From Cannabis sativa (lineage: Eukaryota; Streptophyta; Magnoliopsida; Rosales; Cannabaceae): a stretch of 64,000 nt of DNA. The DNA is taken from the NCBI RefSeq assembly GCF_029168945.1, contig NC_083604.1, forward strand, positions 34,715,686 to 34,779,685, written 5' to 3'. The stretch's first letter is position 1. Every line of letters starts with the position of its first letter. Shown in pieces: positions 33,562 to 43,926 of the stretch. Position numbers and translations under genes: made by a program. The notes under the pieces were generated by a model. That model worked only from the letters and a program-made list of their open reading frames with translations, was not told where the DNA came from and searched no databases.

Positions 33562-34370
33562 ATGAGGTATTGGCCGGTCAAGCCAAAGACTTTTCGGTGT
33601 CGGATAAGTGGGATGCTTTTGTATAAAGCCGGGGTTTGTGTTCCGAACAGTGTGGAACTGAGAAATGAGATCTTTGAGGAGGCTCATTCTACCCCGTATT
33701 CTCTGCATCCCGGCACCACCAAGATGTACCAAGATTTGAAACCGTACTTCTGGTGGAGCGGTATGAAGAAGAATTTGGTAGAATTCGTGTCGAGATGCCT
33801 CACTTGTCGGCCAGTTAAGGCTGAACATCGGAGACCGGCGGGGTTGTTGCAGCCTCTAACCCTACCGGAATGGAAATGGGAGGATATTACGATGGATTTT
33901 ATGGTCGGGTTACCTGGGACCACGCGGGTTTGTATGATTCCATCCGGGTAGTGGTGGACGATTTACGAAATGCCGCTCATTTCTGCCGGTTAGAACAACG
34001 TTCACGGTGGATCGGTTGGCGAAGCTTGTACGTCGGAGAGATAGTAAGACTTCACGGGGTCGAAGTCTATAGTTTCGGACGGGGATCCGAAATTCACCTC
34101 AAATTTTGGCAAAGTTTGCGGCGGGCAATGGGTACAAAGCTAAAATTTAGTACGACATTCCATCCTCAGACAGATGGTCAATCCGAAAGGACAATTCAGA
34201 TATTGGAGGATATGTTGAGAGCCTGTGTTATGGACTTTAAAGGCTCATGGAGTAAATATCTACCGTTGATAGAATTTGCGTACAACAACAGTTATCAGAG
34301 TACAATAGGGATGGCTCCCCATGAGCGTTGTACCGGTAGGAAATGTAGATCCCCTATCCTTTCGGGATGA
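33562..34370 (+). pseudogene. Tekay-1 integrase
   Basis: The finger part reads HPGTTKMYQDLKPYFWWSGM ... CLTC. Only one His of the pair is in a clean context, since AHSTPYSLHPG keeps both. The core begins WEDITMDFMVGLPG with Asp at 33895-33897. Two frameshifts follow (about 33925 and 34070), and the segment with the second Asp is out of the main frame. HPQTDGQSERTIQILEDMLR supplies the Glu. AYNNSYQSTIGMAP follows, then a frame break at 34370. Confidence 0.85.
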
Positions 34371-34400
34371 GACGGGGAAAGGAAATACCTAGGTCAGTCG

Positions 34401-34932
34401 GTGCGGCGGACCAATGAGGCGATAGAGAAGATAAAAGCTAGAATGCTTGCCTCCACGGAGCGGACGAGAAGAGTTGCGCGGATCCGAAACGCGAGAGATG
34501 TTAAGTTCCAAGTAGGGGAACATGTGTTTTTACGAGTATCTCCGATGAAGGGGATTAAACGTTTCGGGAAAAGAGCAAGTTATGCCACTAGATTTACGGG
34601 ACCTTTCGAGATTCTCGAGAAGATAGGTCAAGTGGCATATCGGTTAGCATTGCCTCCGGCCTTATCGGCGAGTTGCACAACGTATTCCATGTCTCGATGT
34701 TGAGAAAATACGTTTTAGACCCCTCTCATATACTCGATTGTGAGAGTCTTGACTCACGGATATGACATATGAGGAACAACCAGTGCAGATCCTGGATAGA
34801 AAGGATAAAGTCCTTCGGAATAAGACCAGAGCATTGGTCAAGGTTCTACGGAGAAACGATGGGTGGAAGAAGCCACCTTGGAGCTAGAGTCGAATATGAG
34901 AGCTCGATATCCGAGTTATTCGGAGTTAGATT
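34401..34932 (+). pseudogene. Tekay-1 integrase C-terminal region and chromodomain
   Basis: VGEHVFLRVSPMKGIKRFG and GPFEILEKIGQVAYRLALP are the gypsy GPF/Y module. After a frame change near 34675 the sequence gives FHVSMLRKYV and then, past a stop, a chromodomain-like segment beginning EEQPVQILDRKDKVLRNKT. In chromoviruses this module steers integration toward marked chromatin. Here it is split over frames. FRGRNPFKG ends the coding part next to the polypurine tract. Confidence 0.82.
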
Positions 34933-34947
34933 TCGGGGACGAAATCC

Positions 34948-34963
34948 TTTTAAGGGGGATAGT
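34948..34963 (+). promoter_or_regulatory. Polypurine tract of Tekay-1
   Basis: ttttaagggggatagt directly precedes the 3' LTR. Confidence 0.8.
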
Positions 34964-36298
34964 TGTAAAGCCCGCTTAGTTAATTTGGAAATTGAGTTGT
35001 TTATGATTAATTATGAAATTATTTCTAGCTATTTAAATAATTTATTATCTTGTTATTTATGTTATTCGGTAGCTTGCATATTTTGCATTTCGTGTCCGTA
35101 TTTTGGAACTCGGCGTTTGGCTCGATAGAAATCACAACTTAGTATGTTAGCAGTTTGGGGACGGGTTTTAGACATTGGGAATGTCGGGAATGGCCGGGAA
35201 TTTAGAATGTCCCAAAAATACCCCTTAAGTGATTTTTTATGTGATTTTAGCATGGAGGGGCAAAATGGTCTTTTTGCCCCAATGACTTTTTGTCTTTTGT
35301 GATTTTATTAAATTGAAAAATAAATGTTATTTTATTTATTTATAGCGTTGTGATTTTTATGGTTTAGGAGCCGATGTCAAGCGCTCGGCTTCGGTTCCGG
35401 TCGAGTTGTGCTGAAATCGGAATCCAATTAAGATTAGTATAACGGTATGCATATGTAGATTACATGTTTAGCGAGCATGTAGGAATCTGTTAGATTACAT
35501 TAGTTGTATGTTGGCTTCGAACCATCCAACCCCTGTCACGTCGGTACGAGTGGAGTATGACCCCGGAGTATGGCCGGTTTAACCGTCAGTGACACTTGGT
35601 TGGTGGTTCCGTGCTATTGACGTATCCGTCGATGACAGTGGAGTATGACCGGCGGAGTATGACCGGTTCGACCGATCGGGAGGATATAGTAACACGTCGG
35701 TACAGTGGAGTATGACCAGCGGCGGAGTATGGCCGTGGTTCGGCCGATCGAGTTGTTACGTGTCAATAGTACCGTCCCTATGAACGTTCGAACTCGGTAC
35801 CATGTTGGACATGGCGGTAGTGGCTCGGTACCATGTTGGACATGGCAAGATGCGGGACTCGGTATCGTGTTGGACACGACGATTAGAATTATGTATGAGT
35901 ATTATTATGCTTTTCTTGCGGGTACGTCGACTCACAGTTTACGTTTATGTGTAGGTAAAGGCAAGGCTATAGCTGATGGACCGTGAGCGAGCTTATGAGA
36001 TTGTACATGTCGAGGCGGTTAGGCCTGGAGCGTACGATCCTCGGGACAGCAAGGCTGAATTTTGTATGGCCCGAGTCGTTAGACGACTTTTATTTTTATG
36101 TAACAGTTAAACAGTTGAAACTTTTTGTAAATGATTTTATAATCGGGATCCCGAGTCTTTTGTAATATGGTTTATAAGTTTAATTAAAAAGCAAAATTTT
36201 AATTAATCACGTTTTTCCATAAACCTCGTTGATTAGCAACGAGCTGCACAGTACGTTTAAAAGTCACGTAATACGCCTAAGGTAGTTAGGGTGTTACA
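34964..36298 (+). repeat. 3' LTR of Tekay-1 (1335 bp, internally deleted)
   Basis: It has the same ends as the 5' LTR but lacks the middle 915 bp, with the junction near 35342. Besides that deletion it differs by many 1-4 base indels, especially in the repeat zone 35540-35880. gtggt follows. Confidence 0.9.
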
Positions 36299-36955
36299 GT
36301 GGTCAGGTGCGTCTACATATTCCCAGACTTTTTTCTTTTTCATGGAATCCATTTCTGAATCCATGTCGGCCGACCATCGTTTCCGTTGCGGACTAGCCAT
36401 TGCCTGTTTATAGGTTAATGGATCGTCATCAATACCATCACCTATAACCATATTGATTTCACCATCCAAGCCATAACGAGCAGGTTTTGTTGAAACCCTC
36501 CCACTACAACGAGGTACGGTTGTCTTCTGAACAGAAACTTTAGTAGTAGATTTCTCAGTTTGTTCAACTGAGGGAGTGGGATTGTCTTCTTCACGAATGG
36601 AAGAGGACGGAACATTGGAAGGACTTATATCTGATAGCAATTCCTCTAGAATAACTTTACTTTTCGGTTTGTAGTCTTTAATATAGTTCTCTTCAAGGAA
36701 AGTAGCATTTGTAGAAACAAACACTTTGTTATCCTTGTGACTATAAAATAGTCCACCCCTAGTCTCTTTAGAATTTCCGACAAACATGCATACTTCGGTA
36801 CGTGATTCAAGTTTGCCTTCTTTCTTTCTTAAGACATGAGCAGGGCACCCCCAAATTCTGTAGTGGCGTAAACTAGGTGTACGACCATTCCAAAGTTCGA
36901 CGAGTGTCTTAGGGACTACTTTAGATGGAACAACATTTAGAATGTCATTTGCCAT
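36299..36955 (-). pseudogene. Copia-B integrase C-terminal part and integrase-RT linker
   Basis: Reading leftward: PKTLVELWNGRTPSLRHYRI and WGCPAHVLRKKEGKLE, the copia integrase C-terminal signature, then FVGNSKETRGGLFY, a polar linker (PSVEQTEKSTTKVSV) and IGDGIDDDPLTYKQAM at the RT entrance. Tekay-1 begins inside VWEYVDAPDH. A stop (36958-36956) separates it from the integrase core in the same frame. Confidence 0.88.
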
Positions 36956-37963
36956 CTAAATAGCATATCCCCAGAAGGACGTAGACAGAGTTGAATAACT
37001 CAGCATAGACCTAACCATTTCCAAAAGAGTGTGATTTCTTCTTTGTGCAACTCCATTTTGTTGTGGAGTGCTTGGGGCAGTGTATTGGGATTCAATTCCA
37101 AGTTCAATTAAGTGATCTTTGAACTGCATATCCATATATTCTCCACCCCTATCAGTTCGCAAGATCTTTAATGATTTACCTAATTGGTTTTGGGCCAAAG
37201 CATGAAACTCCTGAAACTTTTCAAACGTTTCAGATTTCTTTTGCATTAGGTAAAGAAAACTATATCTAGAGAAATCGTCAATGAAAGTGACAAAATACTC
37301 ATAACCACCTCGGGCTTTGACATTCAAAGGTCCGCAGACATCGGAATGCACTAACCCTAGAGGGATATTGGCACGCTCTCCCTTTGCAGAGAAAGAACGT
37401 TTAGTCGTTTTTCCTTCTAGGCAGGACTCGCATACTGGCAGTTCACCTAAGACGACATTTTTCAATGGACCGTCTTTGGTGAGCCTATTGAGTCTATCAA
37501 AGCCTATATGACCTAAACGTAAATGCCATAGATAATTTTGATCATCATTATCAACTCTTTTCTTTTTGAGGTTTCTAGGTCTAGCTACACTGAAAAGTTC
37601 ACTATTTAGTGAGATTTGAGTACTCGGTCTTAAAACATAAAGCTCTTGTTCCATTATAGCAACACATATTTGAAATCCATTACGAGAAATTGTACAATTT
37701 TTACTCGAAAAATTCAATATATAAGATTGTGTTTGCAAACATGAGACACTAATCAAGTTTCTACTAAAGTTTGGAATAAATAAATCATTTTCTAAAATTA
37801 AAAATCTTTGTTGAAACTTGGTGCGGGCTTTTCCTCTAGCTTTGACCGATACGAATTCGCCATTGCCAACTTTAAGCTTTAACTCTCCTGGAAGCAGATT
37901 TTCCCAAGTTTCAAGCAACTGCAGTGACGAACATACATGGTTAGTAGACCCAGAATCAACAAT
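36956..37963 (-). pseudogene. Copia-B protease and integrase core
   Basis: The protease motif is IVDSGSTNHVC, preceded by an in-frame TAG near 37965. Integrase has the HHCC finger (LWHLRLGHIGF ... CESCLEGK), HSDVCGPL and RTDRGGEY with the two Asp residues, and QNGVAQRRNHTLLEM. In the last motif the catalytic Glu is Gln (codon at plus 37043-37045, residue 292 counted from 37918). The frame is open for 320 codons except at its edges, so decay is moderate. The enzyme could not catalyse strand transfer as it stands. Confidence 0.92.
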
Positions 37964-38345
37964 CTAGATGGATTTGTCGTTCTCAAAAACACATGATTCA
38001 AAGACAAAAGCATTACCTTCGTTTGAATTGTTTAGAAGCCTAAGACATCGTTCTTCATGATGTCCCTTTTCATTACAATTCGAACATAGAAGATCATGTC
38101 TGATAATTGTACTTGAAGAAGCAGTTTTGCTAGATCCTTCATACCTAGTCCTTTTCCTTCGATTATGGATTGCAAACCCAGGGGGACCCATTGCAATCAA
38201 ATTCCGTACATGGGCTCGTAATTCTGCTTCGAGCTTTTCCATGTCGGAGGAGTTAGAATTGTTGATCATGTAAGAGATAACAAATTCATTATACTCCGGA
38301 GGAAGACTATTAAGGATGAGTTGGACCCATTGTTCTAAATCGCTT
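37964..38345 (-). pseudogene. Copia-B gag C-terminal part with zinc knuckle
   Basis: Reading leftward from 38345: LEQWVQLILNSLPPEYNEF, the usual end of the copia gag capsid domain, then KLEAELRAHVRNLIA, a basic stretch and a complete zinc knuckle CSNCNEKGHHEERC (C-x2-C-x4-H-x4-C). The remaining N-terminal gag is absent. The sequence to the right has no relation to copia. Confidence 0.85.
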
Positions 38346-39170
38346 AATTATTTTTAAAATTTTAATTTATTTTTTAATTTTCCTAATCATTCAAAATAAT
38401 CTCTTTTTAAGATCTACATTAATCTTTTAAGATTTATTAAAAAAAAATATTGAATCTTTCCCATTTTTGTCCTCACTGTGTACGATTTGATAGTGGTCAA
38501 AGTTTAGGGGCAAAATTACTAATTTACAAAGATATGTCACCATTTAAACGGAATAATGGGACGGAACCTAACAAAAAGACTAAATTTCTGTATATGTAAA
38601 AGTTTAAAGAGATTCTTAAAAAGTTGTATATTTTAGGGGCCAAAATTGTTAATTATTTTTAAAAAAATTAGTGTGAGAAAAAAGAAAAAAAATAGATAAA
38701 TAGAGAAGAGGAAAAAAAAAAAAAGATGAAAGAGAGAGTCAGCTTGATTAAAAAATTAAAAAAACAAAAAAAAAACAAAAAATAAAGAAATTTTTACACC
38801 AAAAATACAAATTATACACTTTATTACATATAAACCTACACACGGTTAAAGCAACTTTTTTACCTTTTCTCTATATTTTATTACACATATACCACATACA
38901 CATCACATCTATGCACCAGTCACGTCAACTCCCCTATCAACCATCATGCATCCCTCAATCACTTCCCTCTCTCTTTTTCTTTTGTTTTCCTTTGATTTTT
39001 TTATTTCATTTCAGTTTTTTTTTTTTTTTTGAAATAACAAATAACCTCCATTGTTGAACCTTAACTCCCCACAATTCCTCAACCATTTTCCCTCTCATTT
39101 TTGTTCTTCAAATTTTTTTCAACTCCCACTAAACCATCCCATAACATTTTTCTCTCTTTCTTTTTGTTTC
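38346..39170. other. AT-rich non-coding DNA
   Basis: It has long A and T runs and no protein-like frame. aggggcaaaatt / ggggccaaaattg repeat loosely at about 38505 and 38636. I see no gene. Confidence 0.6.
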
Positions 39171-39176
39171 CCAATC

Positions 39177-39187
39177 TTTATATAAAA
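39177..39187 (+). promoter_or_regulatory. TATA box upstream of a candidate gene
   Basis: tttatataaaa lies 58 bp before an ATG at 39245, with a CT-rich stretch between as in plant 5' UTRs. Confidence 0.45.
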
Positions 39188-39244
39188 TGGATGTGACCCG
39201 TTCTTCTTCATCTCTTTCTCCTGTTCAAAAAAAAAAAAATCAAA

Positions 39245-40701
39245 ATGGGTTTGAAATCACTAGCTAATAAAGCTAAGGGAAAACGTCCTTTTATTGAGGA
39301 GGAAGACTCTGATTTTGCTCCTCCATTAACGAAGCGTGGGAGAGCTCCTCCTAAGAAGAAAACAAAGGTCCGTGTGCAAGAAAAAAGTGGCTGAAGATGT
39401 TTATGGGAAAAACAATAATGTTGGTGCCGTCTTTGTTCGGGCGAGGTTTGTTTTCGGTTTCATTTTCGTTTCCCCCCATTTTAAACATTTTCTTGTATTT
39501 CCATTTCATCGTTTTGGTTTTTTCTGGTTTGTGATATTTTAGGTTTTTCATTTTACAATTTCGTTTGGTTTTCTTTGGACTTTAGGACTTTAATTTTGTT
39601 TAATCAATTTTATTTTGTTCTTGGGTTTGGCATTTTAGTTTGTTTCTTATTACTTTCGTTTCATTTTTGTTGTGTTTTATGTTCTGTTTGTGTTTCTAGT
39701 TTTTTTTAGATATTTTGAAACATTTGTTTTTGCTTTAGTGTCTCTAATCAGTGGGTTTTAGTTTTTTTTTTCTAGTTTTTTAATAGTTTAATATGTTTAT
39801 GTATGATGTGTTTTGGGGAATATTATTAGGTATAGTTGTTTGCTGTTCTTTTTTAGGTAACAATTCGATTTAGATGTTTGTAGTTTATATTCGTAGAGTT
39901 GTTTCTGCTTGTCAGTTTGTTTTTAGTTTTTTTGTAGTTTTATTATAGTTTGTATACTTGTTTATTTACAATTTATATTTATTGTTGCAAAATAGTGTTT
40001 TTTTAGTTGCATTCCAGGACCTCTTTCAGCTTCCGTTGTAATTCTTCATAGTTACAATTGACTGAAATGTAATGTCCACTAGCTTCATAATTTTCATAAT
40101 TCATTCGATCATCAAATTGTCCATTGCAGAAGACTAGGAATAGAATGTCTTTTTTTCCTGTGATTTTGAAATTGTTATTAGTGCAAGGCAACGATATTGA
40201 AACTGGTTTGATTCTGTTATGAAATAGAGTAGAAACTTACTTCTATTTTCTTCCCTTTGTTCGTCTTATATTTCATGTTCTGATTCCTGCTTTTGTCATT
40301 TTTATTTATTTTATTGCTGTTAATAAACTATTATAAAACTAAACTGAAACTATTAAGAAACGTTTAAATTTATTTCAGAAACTAACTATTTCTCAAAGTG
40401 TTTTCTCCTTTTCTTATTTCCAAAATAAATTCTTGCAAACAATTGAATTAAACTAATATAAAATAATGATGCAACTGTAAATCAACTTGAAAAACCACAA
40501 CACTTAATTCAATTTAATATAGTTGTGGTCATTGTGCTTTTTCATCAGTTTTATTTGAATCAGATCAATTGAATTAATAGTTGTATTTTTCTCGTTTTGG
40601 TTTCATTTTGGTTGTTTTGCAGTTTTGAAACGAGCGCGTATTTTCATCTTCATGGTTCGCTCTGTACAGCTGAAGGCTTAGTGCATGTGGTATTTTTGTA
40701 A
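39245..40701 (+). pseudogene. Unrecognised candidate small gene, two exons, frameshifted
   Basis: An ATG at 39245 opens a 49-residue frame, basic and lysine-rich (GLKSLANKAKGKRPFIEEED ... KRGRAPPKKKTK), nuclear-protein-like, ending at 39394. In the next frame a coding-like stretch (KKVAEDVYGKNNNVGAVFV) reaches a possible donor, gcgag|gtttgt, at 39445/39446. The change of frame coincides with a run of six A (39381-39386). A T-rich, intron-like stretch ends in ttttgcag at 40622, and 60 more bases stay open to a TAA at 40699-40701. I recognise no family. It could be a decayed gene, a captured gene fragment, or chance. The TATA box and the GT-AG intron are the only supporting signals. Confidence 0.3.
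40003..40175 (-). pseudogene. Fragment resembling the N-terminal part of MuDR-family proteins
   Basis: On the minus strand, from about 40170 after a possible acceptor (atcacag), the frame reads KKDILFLVFCNGQFDD ... and then NCNYEELQRKLKEVLECN to a stop. The order 'hydrophobic strand, CNG, later YEEL, helix' resembles the small N-terminal domain of plant MuDR-type transposase-like proteins. No ATG and no downstream transposase domain are seen. It lies in the presumed intron of the candidate gene on the other strand. Confidence 0.25.
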
Positions 40702-41519
40702 ATATTTGTATGTGGACTGTATAAATGTTTAATGGGCCGGCTCAAAGTATTTTTATAATTTTTTTTCCTTTTTTGTATTTTTCTGTTTTTTTCCCAAAAA
40801 AAAAACTTAGTTAGCTAACACTAATTTAAGAGAAGGAAAAAAAAAGACAGACATATAAGGAAAGAAAAAACTTTATGAAAATTTTGATAAATAAAAAACC
40901 TGTAAAAAAAATAGATAGAAATAGTATAGATATAAACAAATCTAATATAACGTTTTTTTTTAAAAAAATAGCATTTTATCTAAATGTTCAGGTTTTTTTT
41001 AAAAAATACTATTATTTTAATTTACTTTTCGTCCTCTTCATTGAATTATTATTCTTTTTGACACTTGCATTTCATGATAAGACGCGATGATTTAATTGAA
41101 CATATTTAAATTTAAATAAATAAATGAGTGTATGTAGTGTCACTTATTCCCATTCCTTTTCTAATATTGTTCCATAGAAAAATTTTATTTTTAAATATAA
41201 ATAAATAAAGTACTTTTAAATGCTTTTAGATTGCTTTTAAACAAATTTTATTTTAGGTAAGAACAAAAAAGCCAACAGAAAATGTATGCGCGTGGATTCA
41301 CGAACTTAAGTTTTATTTATGTAAATATTAATAATTAATAAATCATAAATAATTAAATAAGAAAGGTGAGATTTGAAATATTGAAGTATGTGAGTTGGGT
41401 TGGATCAAGGGAGGTGGTGACTGGTGAGTAGTAACCGTTGGGAGGTCGCCTTCCCAATTAGCCGTTAGCGGTGCCAGCTAAGAATCTGCTTATGTTAGGT
41501 CCGGATCCAACATATTCTC
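40702..41519. other. AT-rich non-coding DNA
   Basis: It has A/T runs and several short open frames without similarity I recognise. One segment of more normal composition (41390-41510) also lacks a clear frame. Confidence 0.6.
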
Positions 41520-41523
41520 ATAC

Positions 41524-41905
41524 TCTTTAAAAATAAGGGACTCAAAATTTTATGTTTGTAAACCACATAAATACAACGTTTTTTTAGCGGCATAAGTATC
41601 TAATATTTATAAAGCTTTATTTTTTTTTTTATTTCGTGAGTACAAAAACTCTTTTTTAAATTTATTAAAAGAACATTTAGAAGTAACCGATACTGCATAT
41701 TTTTATCTAGACTTAATGATAAAAAATTTAGGCCTTGTATATGCCCTGTTTAAAAGAATAACAGAGTCTGTACTGACGAAATTAGAGAAAAATTATAGTT
41801 TTGCAAATATTATGTACTTATGTAACTAAAAATAAATATTGAGTTTATGCCGCTTACAAACATTAAACTTTGAGTACTTATGCGTTATTTACCCATTAAA
41901 ATATA
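41524..41905. mobile_element. MITE-like inverted-repeat element
   Basis: The left arm, about 41530-41620 (ggactcaaaattttatgttt, agcggcataagta, taatatttataaagc), is matched in reverse by the right arm, about 41805-41895 (gtttatgccgcttacaaaca, aaactttgagtactta). The arms are about 85 bp and perhaps 75% identical by eye. No coding capacity is seen and I could not define the ends or a target duplication. Confidence 0.5.
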
Positions 41906-42031
41906 TAAAAAAAGTTTTGGCTCACATTGAATTTTTCATAAAATCATTATTTATTATATTTTATTTTTTAAAGTTTTTTAGAACTTGAAAATATTTGGTA
42001 GTAAAGAAAGAAAATAGAGAAGTAAAATAGG

Positions 42032-42773
42032 TAGGGGTGCACATGGGCTAGGTTGGCTGGGTTAGAGGTATTTTAATAGGCCAACCCAATGATTGCGGTT
42101 TGGATAAGGTATAAACCATTCAATTTTTTTTATTGTACAACCCAACCCTACTTAGTACAATAATATAGGGGGTGGGTTGGGTTGGGTTCATTGGGTTGAA
42201 ATGAATATTTTAAACTTTAATATTTATGTTACAAACGGGATAAAATTATTCAACCTAGTGTATACATAAAAAAAAATGATACATATATATATGTGTGTGT
42301 GTGTGTAATATAGTGCTTTAAAAAAAAATTAAGGTAGTAGGGGTATCATTGTGTGAGTAGCAAAGTTAATAATACTGATTGATTCTCACATTAGACTCGT
42401 TGGTAGAAGTAGTAGGGTAACTATATACACTACATGTTAGTGATGTGTTTTGATTAATTCACATTTTAAAGTTATCACAATATAATTCATTTATGTATGA
42501 AAACGTAAAATATATATTTGTATATATTTTGTGAATGTAAAGTATATTTTATGTATGAAAGAAGTCTCAAATTTGGAACATCTTTCAAGAAATGGGTTGG
42601 TTTGGATTATATAAAGTTAAAATGTGTTCAACCCATAAAAAACCCATAATTATATAGCCTATCACTTTTCAACCCAATAAGCCATGGCCTACTCTTAACA
42701 TAACCCTTTACTACAAAAAAATGGGTTGAGTTGGCTGGATTGAATGGTTTGACTCATATTTTGTTCACCCCTA
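42032..42773. mobile_element. hAT-type MITE (about 742 bp)
   Basis: Its ends are taggggtgcaca and tgttcacccct(a), inverted copies with one mismatch in the first eleven bases, as in hAT-superfamily non-autonomous elements. Inside, gggttgggttgggtt-like repeats are mirrored by caaccca stretches near the right end. The flanking eight bases (aaaatagg and ataaaggg) match at only five or six positions, so the duplication is decayed. No transposase frame is present. Confidence 0.6.
42282..42308. repeat. Microsatellite (AT)n(GT)n
   Basis: A run of at followed by gt units lies within the hAT-type MITE. Confidence 0.85.
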
Positions 42774-43926
42774 ATAAAGGGACAAAAAATTAAAATGAAA
42801 GTACAAAAATTTGAGACTTTTTTTATTATTTTGTTTAACAATGAACCTGTTATCTATATATCTAATTATATATTTATACATTTATCTATATATATATATA
42901 TATAAAAAGGAGGTATGAAGTAGTAACTTAACACTCGACGATCTCTCTAATGAGTATTATTTGTTATCTTCTTTATTCTTTCTTTTCTTTAATTTTTTAT
43001 TAACTTCGTAAATATTAATTAATATAAAATATATTTATTCACTCCTTAATTCACTCATTGTTTTTTATTTATTTTTTTTTAAATGATAACTCTAAAAATT
43101 ATTTTATTTATTAGTTTTTTTAATTTTCTTATGACTTGCGTGTTGGCTTTTTTTTTAAATTATTTTCTAATTATTTTATTATTTTTTTTTAAAAAAATTA
43201 CTACCGTATAAAATTTTATTTACCAATTATTTTATTATTTTTTTTAAAAAAATCTTCTACCAAACTCTTAAAAAAATTAGAAAACAATTATCTATATATA
43301 TATTCATTCTAAATTATAAATTACATCACTTTTCGTCTATGTGACAGAATTTTTAGTTCAACGATTCTTTTTTGAGTTTTTATGTTAACTTTAACAGAAC
43401 TTTCTATTACTTAATAGAATATTTTTTATTAATTTTATAATATTATTATATATATTTAAAAATAAAAATTATATAGATATTTTATATAATGAAATTTAAA
43501 TTAAAATTTAAAATACTTAAAACATTATAGATATTTTTAATCATATTTTTAAATTTATTAGTTTGACTTGAAATTAAAATAAAAAAAAAAACTATATAGA
43601 TATTTTATATAAAAAAATTAAATTTAAAATATTATAAATATTTTTAATTTATTATTATTTATTTTATATTTTAAATTAAAATTGTTGTAATAAGGAATTG
43701 ATTGTTTTTCGTTTTAGTTGTGGTAAATTATAATATATGTGCATTATTAGATATGTTACCTAATTAAAAAAAATTAAAAAATTTAAAAAATATACATATA
43801 TATAAACACATTCAAATGACACACCATTATAGCAATAGCGAAAAAAATTCCTAAAGATCAAAATCTCGAACCCATTTCAAAAATTAAAAAAAATTACTTA
43901 ATTAAAAAAAATTAAATCAAACATAT
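42774..43926. other. Very AT-rich non-coding DNA
   Basis: It contains AT microsatellite (42886-42903) and many A/T runs. I see no gene or element ends. Confidence 0.6.

Larger units (their letters stand above)
27738..36298 (+). mobile_element. Tekay-1: chromodomain-bearing gypsy element (chromovirus)
   Basis: This is an 8.6-kb gypsy element with LTRs 27738-30014 and 34964-36298 (tgtaaagccc ... gtgttaca) and target duplication gtggt. The internal order is gag, protease, reverse transcriptase, RNase H, integrase and a C-terminal chromodomain. The primer site resembles initiator tRNA-Met. The ending FRGRNPFKG just before the polypurine tract is typical of the Tekay (Del) clade. All coding parts are broken by frameshifts. 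Small indels are unusually dense, also between the two LTRs. Confidence 0.93.
24376..38345 (-). mobile_element. Copia-B: Ty1/copia element split by a chromovirus
   Basis: Reading from the right: C-terminal gag with zinc knuckle, protease, integrase (38345-36299), then Tekay-1 (27738-36298), then reverse transcriptase, RNase H, polypurine tract and 3' LTR (27737-24376). gtggt (27733-27737 and 36299-36303) is duplicated around Tekay-1. The 5' LTR and the first part of gag are missing, and similarity ends at about 38345 in AT-rich DNA. The element inserted in the LTR of its own relative Copia-A. It is inactive, with several stops and a changed integrase active site. Confidence 0.9.

Noticed and set aside
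38346..38700. MULE terminal inverted repeat around aggggcaaaatt
   Set aside because: I found no matching inverted copy downstream and only a weak direct repeat.
40875..41090. 71-codon plus-strand frame rich in Phe and Lys
   Set aside because: It is produced by A and T runs, with no domain or promoter.
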